Below, one piece after another: positions 16,448 to 25,126 of a DNA stretch of 41,703 nt (position 1 is its first letter; every line of letters starts with the position of its first letter). The stretch is from CAZTAO01 sp964611645 (GTDB lineage Bacteria > Armatimonadota > UBA5829). The position numbers and the translations under genes were made by a program. Location of the stretch: contig CAZTAO010000041.1 of NCBI GenBank assembly GCA_964611645.1, forward strand, positions 1 through 41,703, read 5' to 3'. The notes under the pieces are model-generated. The model was not told where the DNA came from. It ran no database searches and worked only from the letters and a program-made list of their open reading frames with translations.

Positions 16448-17593
16448 CTAGTCTATCTTCACGACCACGCAAGTTGAGTCATCCCTGAACGTCTCACCAC
16501 CCACAAACTCATGCACCGCCTGACGGATGCTCGACAGAATCTCGACTGGAGACAGACCAGCCGAGCTTGCGAGGCAGATTGCGAGGCGGGCTTCCCCGAA
16601 AAGGTCACCATCAGCATTCATAGCCTCTGTAATGCCGTCCGTATAGAGCAACAGGATGTCTCCGGATTCCAGACCAACCGTTGCCTCGGTGGGAGTGCCA
16701 TCTGTGGGGAATCCGAGTGGTGTGTTCCGGCACTCAACGGCTACGCAAGTCTTGTCGCTCACACTGTAGACAAGTGGACTTGGGTGGCCGCAACTGACCA
16801 GTGTGGCCGTGCCAACGCAGACATCCACTCGGCAGTACACCAGAGTGACGAAACTGTCGATGTCGGAGAACTGACCGCTAACGTAGTTGGTCAACCGCTC
16901 CACTATCATCGCAGGTGATGGCTCCTGAGCGCCCTCTGCCAGCAGGTCGCGATGAGCGCGAAGAGCCTCATTGCAGGTAGCCGCCCCCAACAGGGCCGCG
17001 ATGATGCCCTTTCCCATCACATCCCCGATAACTACATCAAACTGTCGCGGGGTAATCGACCAGTAGTCATAGAAGTCCCCCGCAGCTTTTGAGTGCGCAA
17101 TAGCCTCCGCCGCTACCGAGCAGCCTTCGAGAATCGTGGGAGGGCGTCCCCAGAGGAATGACTTCTGCAGGCGCTGCATGGTGTTCTCGATGGTCGATAG
17201 AGACTGCGACAGATGTCTCTGAAGATCGAGAGTCCGAGTGCCCACACTGATCCGGGCGCGCAGTTCGGACTTGTCGAATGGCTTGGTCAGGTAGTCATCG
17301 GCTCCCGACTGCAGGCCAGCCACAATGTCGTCGATCTCGGAGCGAGACGTCAGCAGGACCACGTAATGCCCCAGAGCCGGCTGCTCGCTGCGTAAGCGCC
17401 TGCACACTTCCACTCCGTCCAGGCCCGGCATCTGCCAGTCCAGAAGGACCAGTTCCGGCTCATCAAGCGCAGACAGGCGCTGCCAGGCTTCCAAGCCGTC
17501 AGTGTAGACAATCACCTCATAGCCCCAGCGTCGCAGAAGGCTGCAGAGCATCTTCGAGGTTATGTCGTCGTCTTCAGCAATGTGTATCCTCAA
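16448..17593 (-). CDS. Receiver-SpoIIE phosphatase fusion (RsbU/RssB-like)
   Basis: A 381-residue protein. Residues 1-120 are a CheY-type receiver with acidic cluster EDDD (7-10), phosphoacceptor D52 in LLDWQMPGLDG and K104 in YLTKPF. A coiled linker (125-150) leads to a SpoIIE/PP2C phosphatase domain (about 165-380) with all metal motifs: GDFYDY, GDVMGKG, YTDGITEA and RDDSTCVV. Such proteins dephosphorylate STAS partners when their receiver is phosphorylated. The start is TTG 17593, overlapping the stop of the hybrid kinase by 4 bp, so the kinase with its Hpt domain is the natural phospho-donor. The likely STAS substrate is 3855-4232. It is clearly paralogous to 32973-34124, sharing the receiver and the linker. 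Confidence 0.93.
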   Translation of the reverse strand: MRIHIAEDDDITSKMLCSLLRRWGYEVIVYTDGLEAWQRLSALDEPELVLLDWQMPGLDGVEVCRRLRSEQPALGHYVVLLTSRSEIDDIVAGLQSGADDYLTKPFDKSELRARISVGTRTLDLQRHLSQSLSTIENTMQRLQKSFLWGRPPTILEGCSVAAEAIAHSKAAGDFYDYWSITPRQFDVVIGDVMGKGIIAALLGAATCNEALRAHRDLLAEGAQEPSPAMIVERLTNYVSGQFSDIDSFVTLVYCRVDVCVGTATLVSCGHPSPLVYSVSDKTCVAVECRNTPLGFPTDGTPTEATVGLESGDILLLYTDGITEAMNADGDLFGEARLAICLASSAGLSPVEILSSIRQAVHEFVGGETFRDDSTCVVVKID

Positions 17594-20500
17594 GTCCTAC
17601 CCTCTGCGCAGTGATCGTCTTCGCCGATCCCCGCCTGTCGACGTACCTCTCGTCTGAATGCTTCCGCCCCTTTCCGCAGAGACACCAGAATCGGGCCGAC
17701 TGCGTCAATGTCGCCGCCGGCTGCCGCCTCAAGCTCAGCAAACAAGGCCTGCAGCCTGCCTGCAGCGAGATTTCCGGCTGCCCCTTTGGCTTTGTGCGCC
17801 AGCCGCGCGATATCAGTGGATGCACACTCCTCCCACGCTTTGCGAAGATGGGCCAGGTCACTGTCCAACTGCCCCACGAACTCCCCGAGAAGCTCGGCAA
17901 TGATCTCATCGTCCCCATCGAGACGCCTTCGGAGAGCCTGTAGATCGAAGACGGCCTGCGGCTGAGCGGGATCGTCATTGCCCCCTGTAGCATCATCCGG
18001 TGGTAACTGGGCACAGACAGGGACCATCCTCGACAGTGTCGCGGCGAGATCTTCCGGTGAGACCGGCTTCGTAATATAGCCATTCATTCCGGCCTCCATG
18101 CATCGGTCCCTGTCAGCCTGCAAGGCGTGGGCAGTCATGGCAATAACCGGAATATCGTGATTCAGGACTCTGGAGGCCGGATCGCGGATTATGCGGGTCG
18201 CCTGGAGGCCGTCCAATACCGGCATCTGGATATCCATCAGGACAAGGTCGTACGGCAGGTTGCTCAGGGCATCGATCGCCTCCTGGCCGTCTCCGACAAC
18301 GCCCACGTGGCAGCCGAGTTTGGCCAGCAGCAGTGAAGCGATGCGCTGATTGACGATGTTGTCCTCCACCACCAGTATGCGCTTATGCCTCAAGCTGGGC
18401 ACCAATTGGACATATCCCGCTGATTTGTCTCCGGCCTCCGACGGGACTCGGTCAGGGGCCAAAGCCAGGCTCAACTGCCGCAACAAGTGAGACTGACGGA
18501 GAGGCTTTTGCATCACAGAGACAATGTTTGCAGGTATGGCGTTGTTGTTCAGCGCCTCTGATCCAAAGGAACTCAGCAGGAGTATCGGTAAGGCGGCATA
18601 CTCAGGTGTCTGCGCCATTATCCGTGCCAGCATAATGCCATCCATTTTCGGCATCTGCCAGTCCAGCAGGACGCCGTGGAAAGGCATCTGGGCTGCCTGC
18701 GCCTCACTGAGCAGGGCCAGTGCATCCTCAGCGCCGGCGGCCTCCTGAGCATCACATCCCCACGCCGCCAACCATTCGCTAACGAGTCTGCGGTTGATCG
18801 CGTTGTCATCCACTACAAGGAAGCGCTTGCCCTCAATGGCTTCCTCCGTTACCGGACGCGCTGGTACGGATGCGTTCACTTCCAGCGGAACACTGACCCA
18901 GAATGTCGAGCCTTTCCCAAGGCTGCTCTCGACGCCGATCTGGCCCCCTAACAGCTCAACCAGTCGCTTTGAAATGGACAATCCCAAGCCAGTACCTCCA
19001 TAGACGCGCGTTGTGGTGGAGTCGGCCTGGGTAAATGGCTCGAAGAGACGTCCCACGACATCGTCGGCGATGCCTATGCCGGTATCGCGGACCTCGAACC
19101 GAAGGGTGACTGAGTTGGAGGTAGGAGAATCGAGGCTGACGCAGGTGGCAACTTCACCTCGCTGGGTAAACTTGATAGCGTTACTAATCAGGTTGATCAG
19201 CACCTGCCTGAGGATGCCGCTGTCTCCGCGAAGGCTCCTGGGTACTTCCGGAGATATGTAGATGACATACTCCAGGCGCTTCTCCTGAGCGCGCAGCGCC
19301 AGCAGATCGGTGATGTCATCCAGCATTGTCTGCAGGTCGAACTCCTCGACCTCAACCACATACCTGCCTGCCTCGATCTTGGAGAAGTCCAGAAGCTCGT
19401 TGATAATGCTCATCAAGGCTTCGGCGCTGTTGCGCACCGTGACTGCATACTCGTGCTGCTCGTGGGTCAGCGTCGTGCCCAGCAGCAGGCCAATCATGCC
19501 AATGACACCGTTCATCGGAGTGCGGATCTCGTGGCTCATGTTTGCAAGGAAGTCGCTCTTGGCCTGGCTGGCGGCTTCTGCCCGCAGAATCGACTCTCGG
19601 AGGTCCGTTTCCATCTGCTTGGCGTGAGTGATATCCTCGAACAGGTAGAACCGCCCGAAGTAGGCGTTTTCGTTGTCGCGGATATGGGTGGAGAACCGGC
19701 GGAGAATGCCCCCTCCCATGAGGTGAATCTCGTCCTCTACAATCTCGTGGTTGTTCTCGGACTGCAGAGGTTCGCAGGACGCAACAAACTGTTCTCTGTC
19801 GCGCACAACGGCTATGCACAAGTGACTGACATCCGTGTTCGTCAGGCGTCCCTGCGCGACCTGGTCGGCTACATCCGGAGACAAGCCCCAGATATCGAAG
19901 AACCTTTCGTTGGCAAACAGGACTCGATCTGTGCGATTGTCAACCACATAGAACGCCAGAGGCGATACACTGGCCATCGCACGCAGAAGGGCTTCATTGC
20001 GCCGCAGGTATTCCTCAGCCTCTTTGCGCTCGTGGATGTCTATGAAACTCTCTATAAGGTGCCGTGATCCGTGGAGCTTCACACTTACAACCGTCTTCAG
20101 GATTGGCAGTCGCGTTCCATCCGCCCGGCGAACGTCTCGCTCGGCATTGTCGATGGATTGGCCCAAATCGGTAATTGGACAACGCCCAATCTCGGCGGGA
20201 CATATATGCTTGTGGCACAACTGCCCACGGATAGATTCTATTGGAGATCCAATCATCTGTGCGGCGGCTTTATTGAGGTCTCGGATAGTGCGGGTGGTCT
20301 GATCAACCACAACAATGCCCACTTGTGCGAAGTCAAAAATAGCCCGCGTGAACTCTTCGCGCTCGCGCAAGGCGTCTGCGGAGCGCACCCGCTGAATGGC
20401 CATGCCGAAACTGGTTGCTATTGCTGCCAGGATAGAGACCTCGGGGGCGCTCCAGGTTCTGGGGCTATGGCAATCGTCGAAACCTATAAACCCCCAGAAT

Positions 20501-22827
20501 TCCCCGGCTACATGGATTGGGGCCACGAGAAGTGACTGGATTCCTTGAGGCTCCAGGACTTCCCGTTCCTCTTGGGGGAAATCAGCTACAAGCCCCTGGA
20601 TCGGTACGCCCGCCGCCAGCAGAGGAAACCAACGTGGGCACGCAGAATCGTACGGTACGTTCTGCAATTGCGGGTTGTCTATCTGCCTCAGCGCAGGGTC
20701 TTCAACCCACTCATAGCGTTGGCTGGTCAACCACGCGCCAGTCTCGGCCGTGTGTTGGTTTTCAAAGATGTAGACTCGGTCGACTTCCCCTGCGTCGCCC
20801 AGTAGCTGCAGCGCGCGATTAACTGCAATCGTAAGGGCCTCTTCGCTCAGTAGCGAACTCAGCGCCAAGGCCGCTCCACGCAGAAGGCGGTCGCGTCGCT
20901 GCGTCACCTCTTCGGCCTGCTTGCCTCGAGTAATGTCCCGTAGCGTGCCGGCGAAGCCGATGACTGCGCCCTGGTCGTCCATTGTCGCTCTGGCGAACAC
21001 TTCCACCCAGCGGATGCCTCCGTCCTCTGCCACGTAACGGATGTCGAAGCGACAAGTCTCCTTGTCGCGTTGCACCAGCGGCGCGAGCTCTCTTAGCCCC
21101 CTGGCACGGTCTTCGCGGTATACGTGTTCCAGGAAGACTTGCCCAAGGCTTTCATCAATGCTGAACCCCGTTGTGTGGGTCCATGCCGGGTTCAGATAGG
21201 TCCAGCGCCCGTCGGTATCCGTCTGGAACATGATTTCGCGCATGCTTTCCACGAGATTGCGATAGCGCTGCTCGCTGCCCTCCAGAGCAGACTCCGCCTG
21301 GTAACGGCCCTCTTCGATGCCCAAGGCAGTGGCAAAGACGGTCAAAACGCTCAGGTCATCGTGAGTGGGGATACAGTCGTGTTGATACACCACGCACAGC
21401 GCTCCCTGCGCGTGTTCGTTGCAGTATACGGGAAAACCAATGTAAGTCTGTAAGCCGTACTGTTTGACATTAGGATCGCTCTCGGCATAAGGGGTCGCCT
21501 GTAGATTCCGAACCACGTATGGTGCCCGACCGCCACGCTTTACGACGTCGTAGCAGATATGTCCATCCGGCCGATCAATCGGGCTGAACCCGGGCGGCGT
21601 TTGCCACTGACCGGTGGCAGTGAGTAGCCCGTCCTCCAAGCGGTTGTAAAGGGCGCAGTCCGCCCCGAGCAGTTCGCCGACCAGTTGGGTCAAGTGGTTT
21701 ATGTTGGTCTTGGGATCCGTGGTGAAGCCGACAAAGCAGTCATTGATCCGCGTCACGCGCTGGAGCGTTTGGGCACGGGCTGTCATATCGCGCGCGAATC
21801 CCTGTATACGCCCGCTCTCGGGCATCCAGTGGGCGCTGACTTCAAATGTAAGGGCCGACCCGTCTGCAGTCAGCACTTCCATATCGAACTCCGCTGAGGT
21901 CGTTGTTCTCGCGATAATCCCTTCAAGCATCTCCCGGGCCGAGGTATCGGTCGGCGACAGCAGGTCGAATACGGTCATCTCTTTCAGGGCGTCCAAAGAA
22001 TACCCCAGCAACTTAACTCCCCTGGGGTTCACGTCGATGAGACGGCCGGTCAGATCATGGGCGTAGATCATCTCCTGGGAGTGGTCAATGATAGCGCGGT
22101 AGCCAGACTCAGACCGGGCGATTCGCTGATTCCATTTGTCTGTCCGATAAATCGCCAGCAACAACCCCATCAACATCAGGCCAAGAAGAGTAGTTAGCGC
22201 GATGGGAACCATGCGATACACGCGCAACAAGTGCTGCCAATGCGCCGCCGCGATGTCAATCCCGAAGACTGCGACAACACGTTGGCGCTCATCACGGATC
22301 GGCTCAATCGCGGAAATCCATGTTCCCCACGAATCTTCCACGGGGCCTTCTATGAATGGCTGCCCCGTCTTAAAAGCCTCGAGTAGCTTCGGGGTAGCCT
22401 CAGGATAGACGGCTCCCGGCACTGAGCCGGGGTCATCCTTGAGAGGAGGATCAACGAGGAAAATAACCTTGCCGTCACGCATGCCCATCAAGTAGTTGTA
22501 CTTGATGTCGGGGTTTACAGTGCGCGCCGCCAACAACTGAGCCATCAGTACCTTGTAGTTTGCGGTCTGCTTGTCGCTCGGTGCGCCCTGGAGTTGACCC
22601 ACGGATTTGGCATCCAGCATGGCCGCAATTGACCGGGCGCGCGCGAGGAGATGGTAGCGCATCTCCTGTTCGGCGAAACGGCCTGCTAAGACTGTACCCC
22701 CCCAGCCGATCACTACCAGCATCGCAATACAGGCGACCGCAATCAACTGGTCGATCACCCACCGGCCTCGCTGAACCCGTTTCCCGAAAAGCGAAGGCCG
22801 CGCTCGGCTTCCTGACTTACCTGGCAA
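17590..22827 (-). CDS. Giant hybrid histidine kinase with PAS/GAF arrays, two receivers and Hpt
   Basis: About 1745 residues; numbering below is from GTG 22836. TTG 22827 is preferred because GGGAGG lies 8 nt before it but directly abuts the GTG. Domains: TM1 (28-51), extracytoplasmic sensor (52-205), TM2 (207-230), PAS (240-355), GAF (365-515), PAS (520-640), GAF (648-818), PAS (825-935) with C874, H875, C879 and C886, PAS (940-1075), HisKA with H1102 (FLANMSHEIRTPMNG), HATPase with DTGIGI and GTGLGLSI, receiver 1 (D1392), receiver 2 (D1535), and Hpt with H1681 (HKAKGAAGN). All catalytic residues are present. It should sense an external and several internal signals and relay phosphate through receiver and Hpt to an external receiver, probably its overlapping neighbour 16448-17593. 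Confidence 0.95.
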   Translation of the reverse strand: MPGKSGSRARPSLFGKRVQRGRWVIDQLIAVACIAMLVVIGWGGTVLAGRFAEQEMRYHLLARARSIAAMLDAKSVGQLQGAPSDKQTANYKVLMAQLLAARTVNPDIKYNYLMGMRDGKVIFLVDPPLKDDPGSVPGAVYPEATPKLLEAFKTGQPFIEGPVEDSWGTWISAIEPIRDERQRVVAVFGIDIAAAHWQHLLRVYRMVPIALTTLLGLMLMGLLLAIYRTDKWNQRIARSESGYRAIIDHSQEMIYAHDLTGRLIDVNPRGVKLLGYSLDALKEMTVFDLLSPTDTSAREMLEGIIARTTTSAEFDMEVLTADGSALTFEVSAHWMPESGRIQGFARDMTARAQTLQRVTRINDCFVGFTTDPKTNINHLTQLVGELLGADCALYNRLEDGLLTATGQWQTPPGFSPIDRPDGHICYDVVKRGGRAPYVVRNLQATPYAESDPNVKQYGLQTYIGFPVYCNEHAQGALCVVYQHDCIPTHDDLSVLTVFATALGIEEGRYQAESALEGSEQRYRNLVESMREIMFQTDTDGRWTYLNPAWTHTTGFSIDESLGQVFLEHVYREDRARGLRELAPLVQRDKETCRFDIRYVAEDGGIRWVEVFARATMDDQGAVIGFAGTLRDITRGKQAEEVTQRRDRLLRGAALALSSLLSEEALTIAVNRALQLLGDAGEVDRVYIFENQHTAETGAWLTSQRYEWVEDPALRQIDNPQLQNVPYDSACPRWFPLLAAGVPIQGLVADFPQEEREVLEPQGIQSLLVAPIHVAGEFWGFIGFDDCHSPRTWSAPEVSILAAIATSFGMAIQRVRSADALREREEFTRAIFDFAQVGIVVVDQTTRTIRDLNKAAAQMIGSPIESIRGQLCHKHICPAEIGRCPITDLGQSIDNAERDVRRADGTRLPILKTVVSVKLHGSRHLIESFIDIHERKEAEEYLRRNEALLRAMASVSPLAFYVVDNRTDRVLFANERFFDIWGLSPDVADQVAQGRLTNTDVSHLCIAVVRDREQFVASCEPLQSENNHEIVEDEIHLMGGGILRRFSTHIRDNENAYFGRFYLFEDITHAKQMETDLRESILRAEAASQAKSDFLANMSHEIRTPMNGVIGMIGLLLGTTLTHEQHEYAVTVRNSAEALMSIINELLDFSKIEAGRYVVEVEEFDLQTMLDDITDLLALRAQEKRLEYVIYISPEVPRSLRGDSGILRQVLINLISNAIKFTQRGEVATCVSLDSPTSNSVTLRFEVRDTGIGIADDVVGRLFEPFTQADSTTTRVYGGTGLGLSISKRLVELLGGQIGVESSLGKGSTFWVSVPLEVNASVPARPVTEEAIEGKRFLVVDDNAINRRLVSEWLAAWGCDAQEAAGAEDALALLSEAQAAQMPFHGVLLDWQMPKMDGIMLARIMAQTPEYAALPILLLSSFGSEALNNNAIPANIVSVMQKPLRQSHLLRQLSLALAPDRVPSEAGDKSAGYVQLVPSLRHKRILVVEDNIVNQRIASLLLAKLGCHVGVVGDGQEAIDALSNLPYDLVLMDIQMPVLDGLQATRIIRDPASRVLNHDIPVIAMTAHALQADRDRCMEAGMNGYITKPVSPEDLAATLSRMVPVCAQLPPDDATGGNDDPAQPQAVFDLQALRRRLDGDDEIIAELLGEFVGQLDSDLAHLRKAWEECASTDIARLAHKAKGAAGNLAAGRLQALFAELEAAAGGDIDAVGPILVSLRKGAEAFRREVRRQAGIGEDDHCAEGRT

Positions 22828-22878
22828 TGCTGGCACCTCCCGAAAATGTACGCTGCTGCAACGACACTACCTGTAGCA

Positions 22879-22908
22879 ACTCTAGCACGCCTAGTCATGC
22901 CCCGTCAA
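22879..22908 (-). promoter_or_regulatory. Promoter of the hybrid-kinase operon
   Basis: Minus strand: TTGACG (22903-22908), 18 nt, TAGAGT (22879-22884), about 50 nt before the start. The sequence just after the -10 box, TAGAGTTGCTACAGGTAGT, nearly repeats that of the divergent promoter at 22983-23012, differing only by two inserted bases. Confidence 0.55.
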
Positions 22909-22982
22909 GGTCTGCGCGCAGGTCAGGAAATCTATTGTTTTACCCACCAATTTCACCGTCTATTCCACAAGTCCTCTCAGTG

Positions 22983-23012
22983 TTGACTAGGCGAGCCGCG
23001 TCGTGATAGAGT
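22983..23012 (+). promoter_or_regulatory. Promoter of the Wzc-like operon
   Basis: TTGACT (22983-22988), 18 nt, TAGAGT (23007-23012), followed by TTACAGGTAGT. The leader to ATG 23134 would be about 115 nt and contains a GC-rich hairpin (23101-23119). It mirrors the promoter of the divergent kinase operon. Confidence 0.55.
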
Positions 23013-23100
23013 TTACAGGTAGTCACAGTCTGTATTTCCAGCCTGAGAGGCTGCACTACAAAGCCCGCAGGCAGACTCGACGGCGCTTCGCAGTGAAGAC

Positions 23101-23119
23101 GTGGCGCATGTGGCGCCAC
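23101..23119 (+). promoter_or_regulatory. Leader hairpin before the Wzc-like gene
   Basis: GTGGCGC, loop ATGTG, GCGCCAC: a perfect 7-bp GC-rich stem that ends 14 nt before ATG 23134 and touches the AGGA ribosome site (23120-23123). The 3' part also forms the 10-bp palindrome GTGGCGCCAC. It may limit ribosome access or bind a regulator. There is no T-run, so it is not a terminator. Confidence 0.4.
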
Positions 23120-23133
23120 AGGACAGTTTGTGA

Positions 23134-25086
23134 ATGTTTGCCGAACTTGACAACAAGGCTAAAACAGAAGAATCGCTGCCACTGGATGTTCGCACACTGC
23201 TGATAGGGATTTGGGCGAAGCGTCTTGTCTTACTTGTCGCGATTCCGCTTGCCATCATCTTGGGAGCCGGAGTTGGGCTAGCTTTGGGCCGCCAGACCTT
23301 TGAATCACACGTGCTTGTCCTTTACCGCCCCGTCAGTCCCACGGATCAGGCCGATCCTGCCGCTCGTCTGCAAACCCGCCGCGATATAGTCAAGGTCAAC
23401 GACAACCTAGAGGAAGTGCGTAACCGGCTGAATCTGGACGTTTCCCTCGACCAGCTCGGCTCACTGTATGAGGTTGTGGTGCCCAAGCAGTCTACCCTGA
23501 TGACAATCTCCGCCAAATGGAACAACTCCGAAACTGCGTCACAGTTGGCCAACACTCTGGCCAATGTCTTCATAGAGGCGCAATTGCGCTTGAGCAGCAC
23601 GGAGTCGGCATCTGATGAGTATTCCCGCCTCGAGGAACAGCAGCAGGATGTTGCCAATCGCCTGGCGGCCGTCAATCTGCAGATAGCCAGCCTCAATTCC
23701 ATGGATATGGCCTATCGGAGCCATACCGGCGGGAACCCCAATGATGCCAAGGCGCTCAAAGACATTTCGGCGGTAACAAGACGCATCGAGCGGATTCGGC
23801 AGGCGATTGCCGATGAAAAAGACAGTCGGGTCAACGCGGCCACGCTGGCACAGCTAGAGTCTGAGGTGCGTATGGCGCAGAAGATGTATGAGGTCGGTGC
23901 AATCTCGCATCAGGAAATGGAGAAGTCCGTTACTGCCTACAGAAAGCAAGAGGCCGTCACCAAAGATACCAACCAGACCGCTCAATGGAAGAAGGAACTC
24001 GCGAAGCTGCAGATGATTGCGGCTCCGAGCGCGGCCTCCCCGATGGCTCAGGAAATGGCCGCCAAATCGGTCGATCTGCAACTAGAAGCCATCAATCTGC
24101 AGAGTACGATGCGCAAGACGCAGATAGAGATGGAACGACTGAAGCAGAAGATCGCGACGAGGCAGTCGGATCGGGGAAGATCTTACGACCAGACAGACAC
24201 ACAACCGAGGGGCCGCAACAGCCAAGTGACGGAACGCTCAGACCAGGAGCAAACCCCGGACTACTGGATTGTCTCTCGGGCGAAAGCCAACCTCAAGCCG
24301 GTCTCTTCCACGCGCAAGGTGCTGGCATTAGCGACTACGGTTGTCGCGCTAGCGTTGACAGCGCTAGCGATCCTCGGCCTGGTATTGCTGGACCCGACCA
24401 TCAAGGCAAGCGCGGAAGGTCGCATAAAGTTGCGCCTGCCGGTCTGGCGTGAGCTGCCTCTCATCACAAAAGGCTTCCTATCCGGCACCCGTGTTCTCGC
24501 CGACCCTCAGAGCGGTATTCTGGCTCGCTACCTGGCCCAGACAGTCCAGCGAGAGCCAGCGCGGTATCTCGTTACCAGCGCTGGACATCGGGCCGGGGTG
24601 ACTACGGTAACGCTGAACCTTGCGGCGGCCTATGCCAGGTTCGGAAAGCGGGTTGTGGTTGTAACCAGCCATCCCATTCTTTCCGACGCGCCGCCGGCCA
24701 AACTTCAAGAACTGGAGCGGTACATACAGGGGAGTTCGCAGGAGGTCGCCGCTGGCATTCTGCCGCACGACGGCCTGGGCATTGATTGCCTTGTGTGTGG
24801 AAACCCCGAGGAATACCCACACCTGTTATCCATGCCGCGAGTCCGACAGATGCTTGATGGACTGGCTGAGCTTTATGATGTTGTGCTTGTGGATGCGCCG
24901 CCGATCCTGCCGTATGGCGACGCTGAGCATTTGGTACAATGGGTGGACGCTGTGGTCATCGTGGTGGGCAGCAAGTCGGAGCGGACCGCTGCCATTCGCA
25001 AAGCTATCGACCGTATCCAAGTTATGCGACCAGAGCATTTCGGCATTGTGCTCAACCGTGTCGCTCCGCCGTATCTGGAAAGCTAG
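23134..25086 (+). CDS. Wzz/Wzc-like chain-length protein with degenerate ATPase
   Basis: A 650-residue protein with the Wzc layout. TM1 (about 30-52) starts the Wzz domain, followed by a long periplasmic helical region (130-345), TM2 (396-420) and a cytoplasmic MinD/BY-kinase-like domain (455-650). The family controls polymer length and couples polymerisation to export. The Walker A is defective: residues 481-491 read TSAGHRAGVTT, with Val489 where the catalytic Lys of GKT/S is expected. Walker A' is lost (TSHPILSD at 511-518 instead of DAD). Walker B is kept (VVLVDAPP, D587). The usual C-terminal Tyr cluster is missing. It is therefore probably a co-polymerase without tyrosine-kinase activity. 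It opens the longest operon of the window. Confidence 0.9.
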   Translation: MFAELDNKAKTEESLPLDVRTLLIGIWAKRLVLLVAIPLAIILGAGVGLALGRQTFESHVLVLYRPVSPTDQADPAARLQTRRDIVKVNDNLEEVRNRLNLDVSLDQLGSLYEVVVPKQSTLMTISAKWNNSETASQLANTLANVFIEAQLRLSSTESASDEYSRLEEQQQDVANRLAAVNLQIASLNSMDMAYRSHTGGNPNDAKALKDISAVTRRIERIRQAIADEKDSRVNAATLAQLESEVRMAQKMYEVGAISHQEMEKSVTAYRKQEAVTKDTNQTAQWKKELAKLQMIAAPSAASPMAQEMAAKSVDLQLEAINLQSTMRKTQIEMERLKQKIATRQSDRGRSYDQTDTQPRGRNSQVTERSDQEQTPDYWIVSRAKANLKPVSSTRKVLALATTVVALALTALAILGLVLLDPTIKASAEGRIKLRLPVWRELPLITKGFLSGTRVLADPQSGILARYLAQTVQREPARYLVTSAGHRAGVTTVTLNLAAAYARFGKRVVVVTSHPILSDAPPAKLQELERYIQGSSQEVAAGILPHDGLGIDCLVCGNPEEYPHLLSMPRVRQMLDGLAELYDVVLVDAPPILPYGDAEHLVQWVDAVVIVVGSKSERTAAIRKAIDRIQVMRPEHFGIVLNRVAPPYLES

Positions 25087-25126
25087 GTCAGGATATCCAC
25101 GGTCGCACTTGGTAGGGAACACACTC

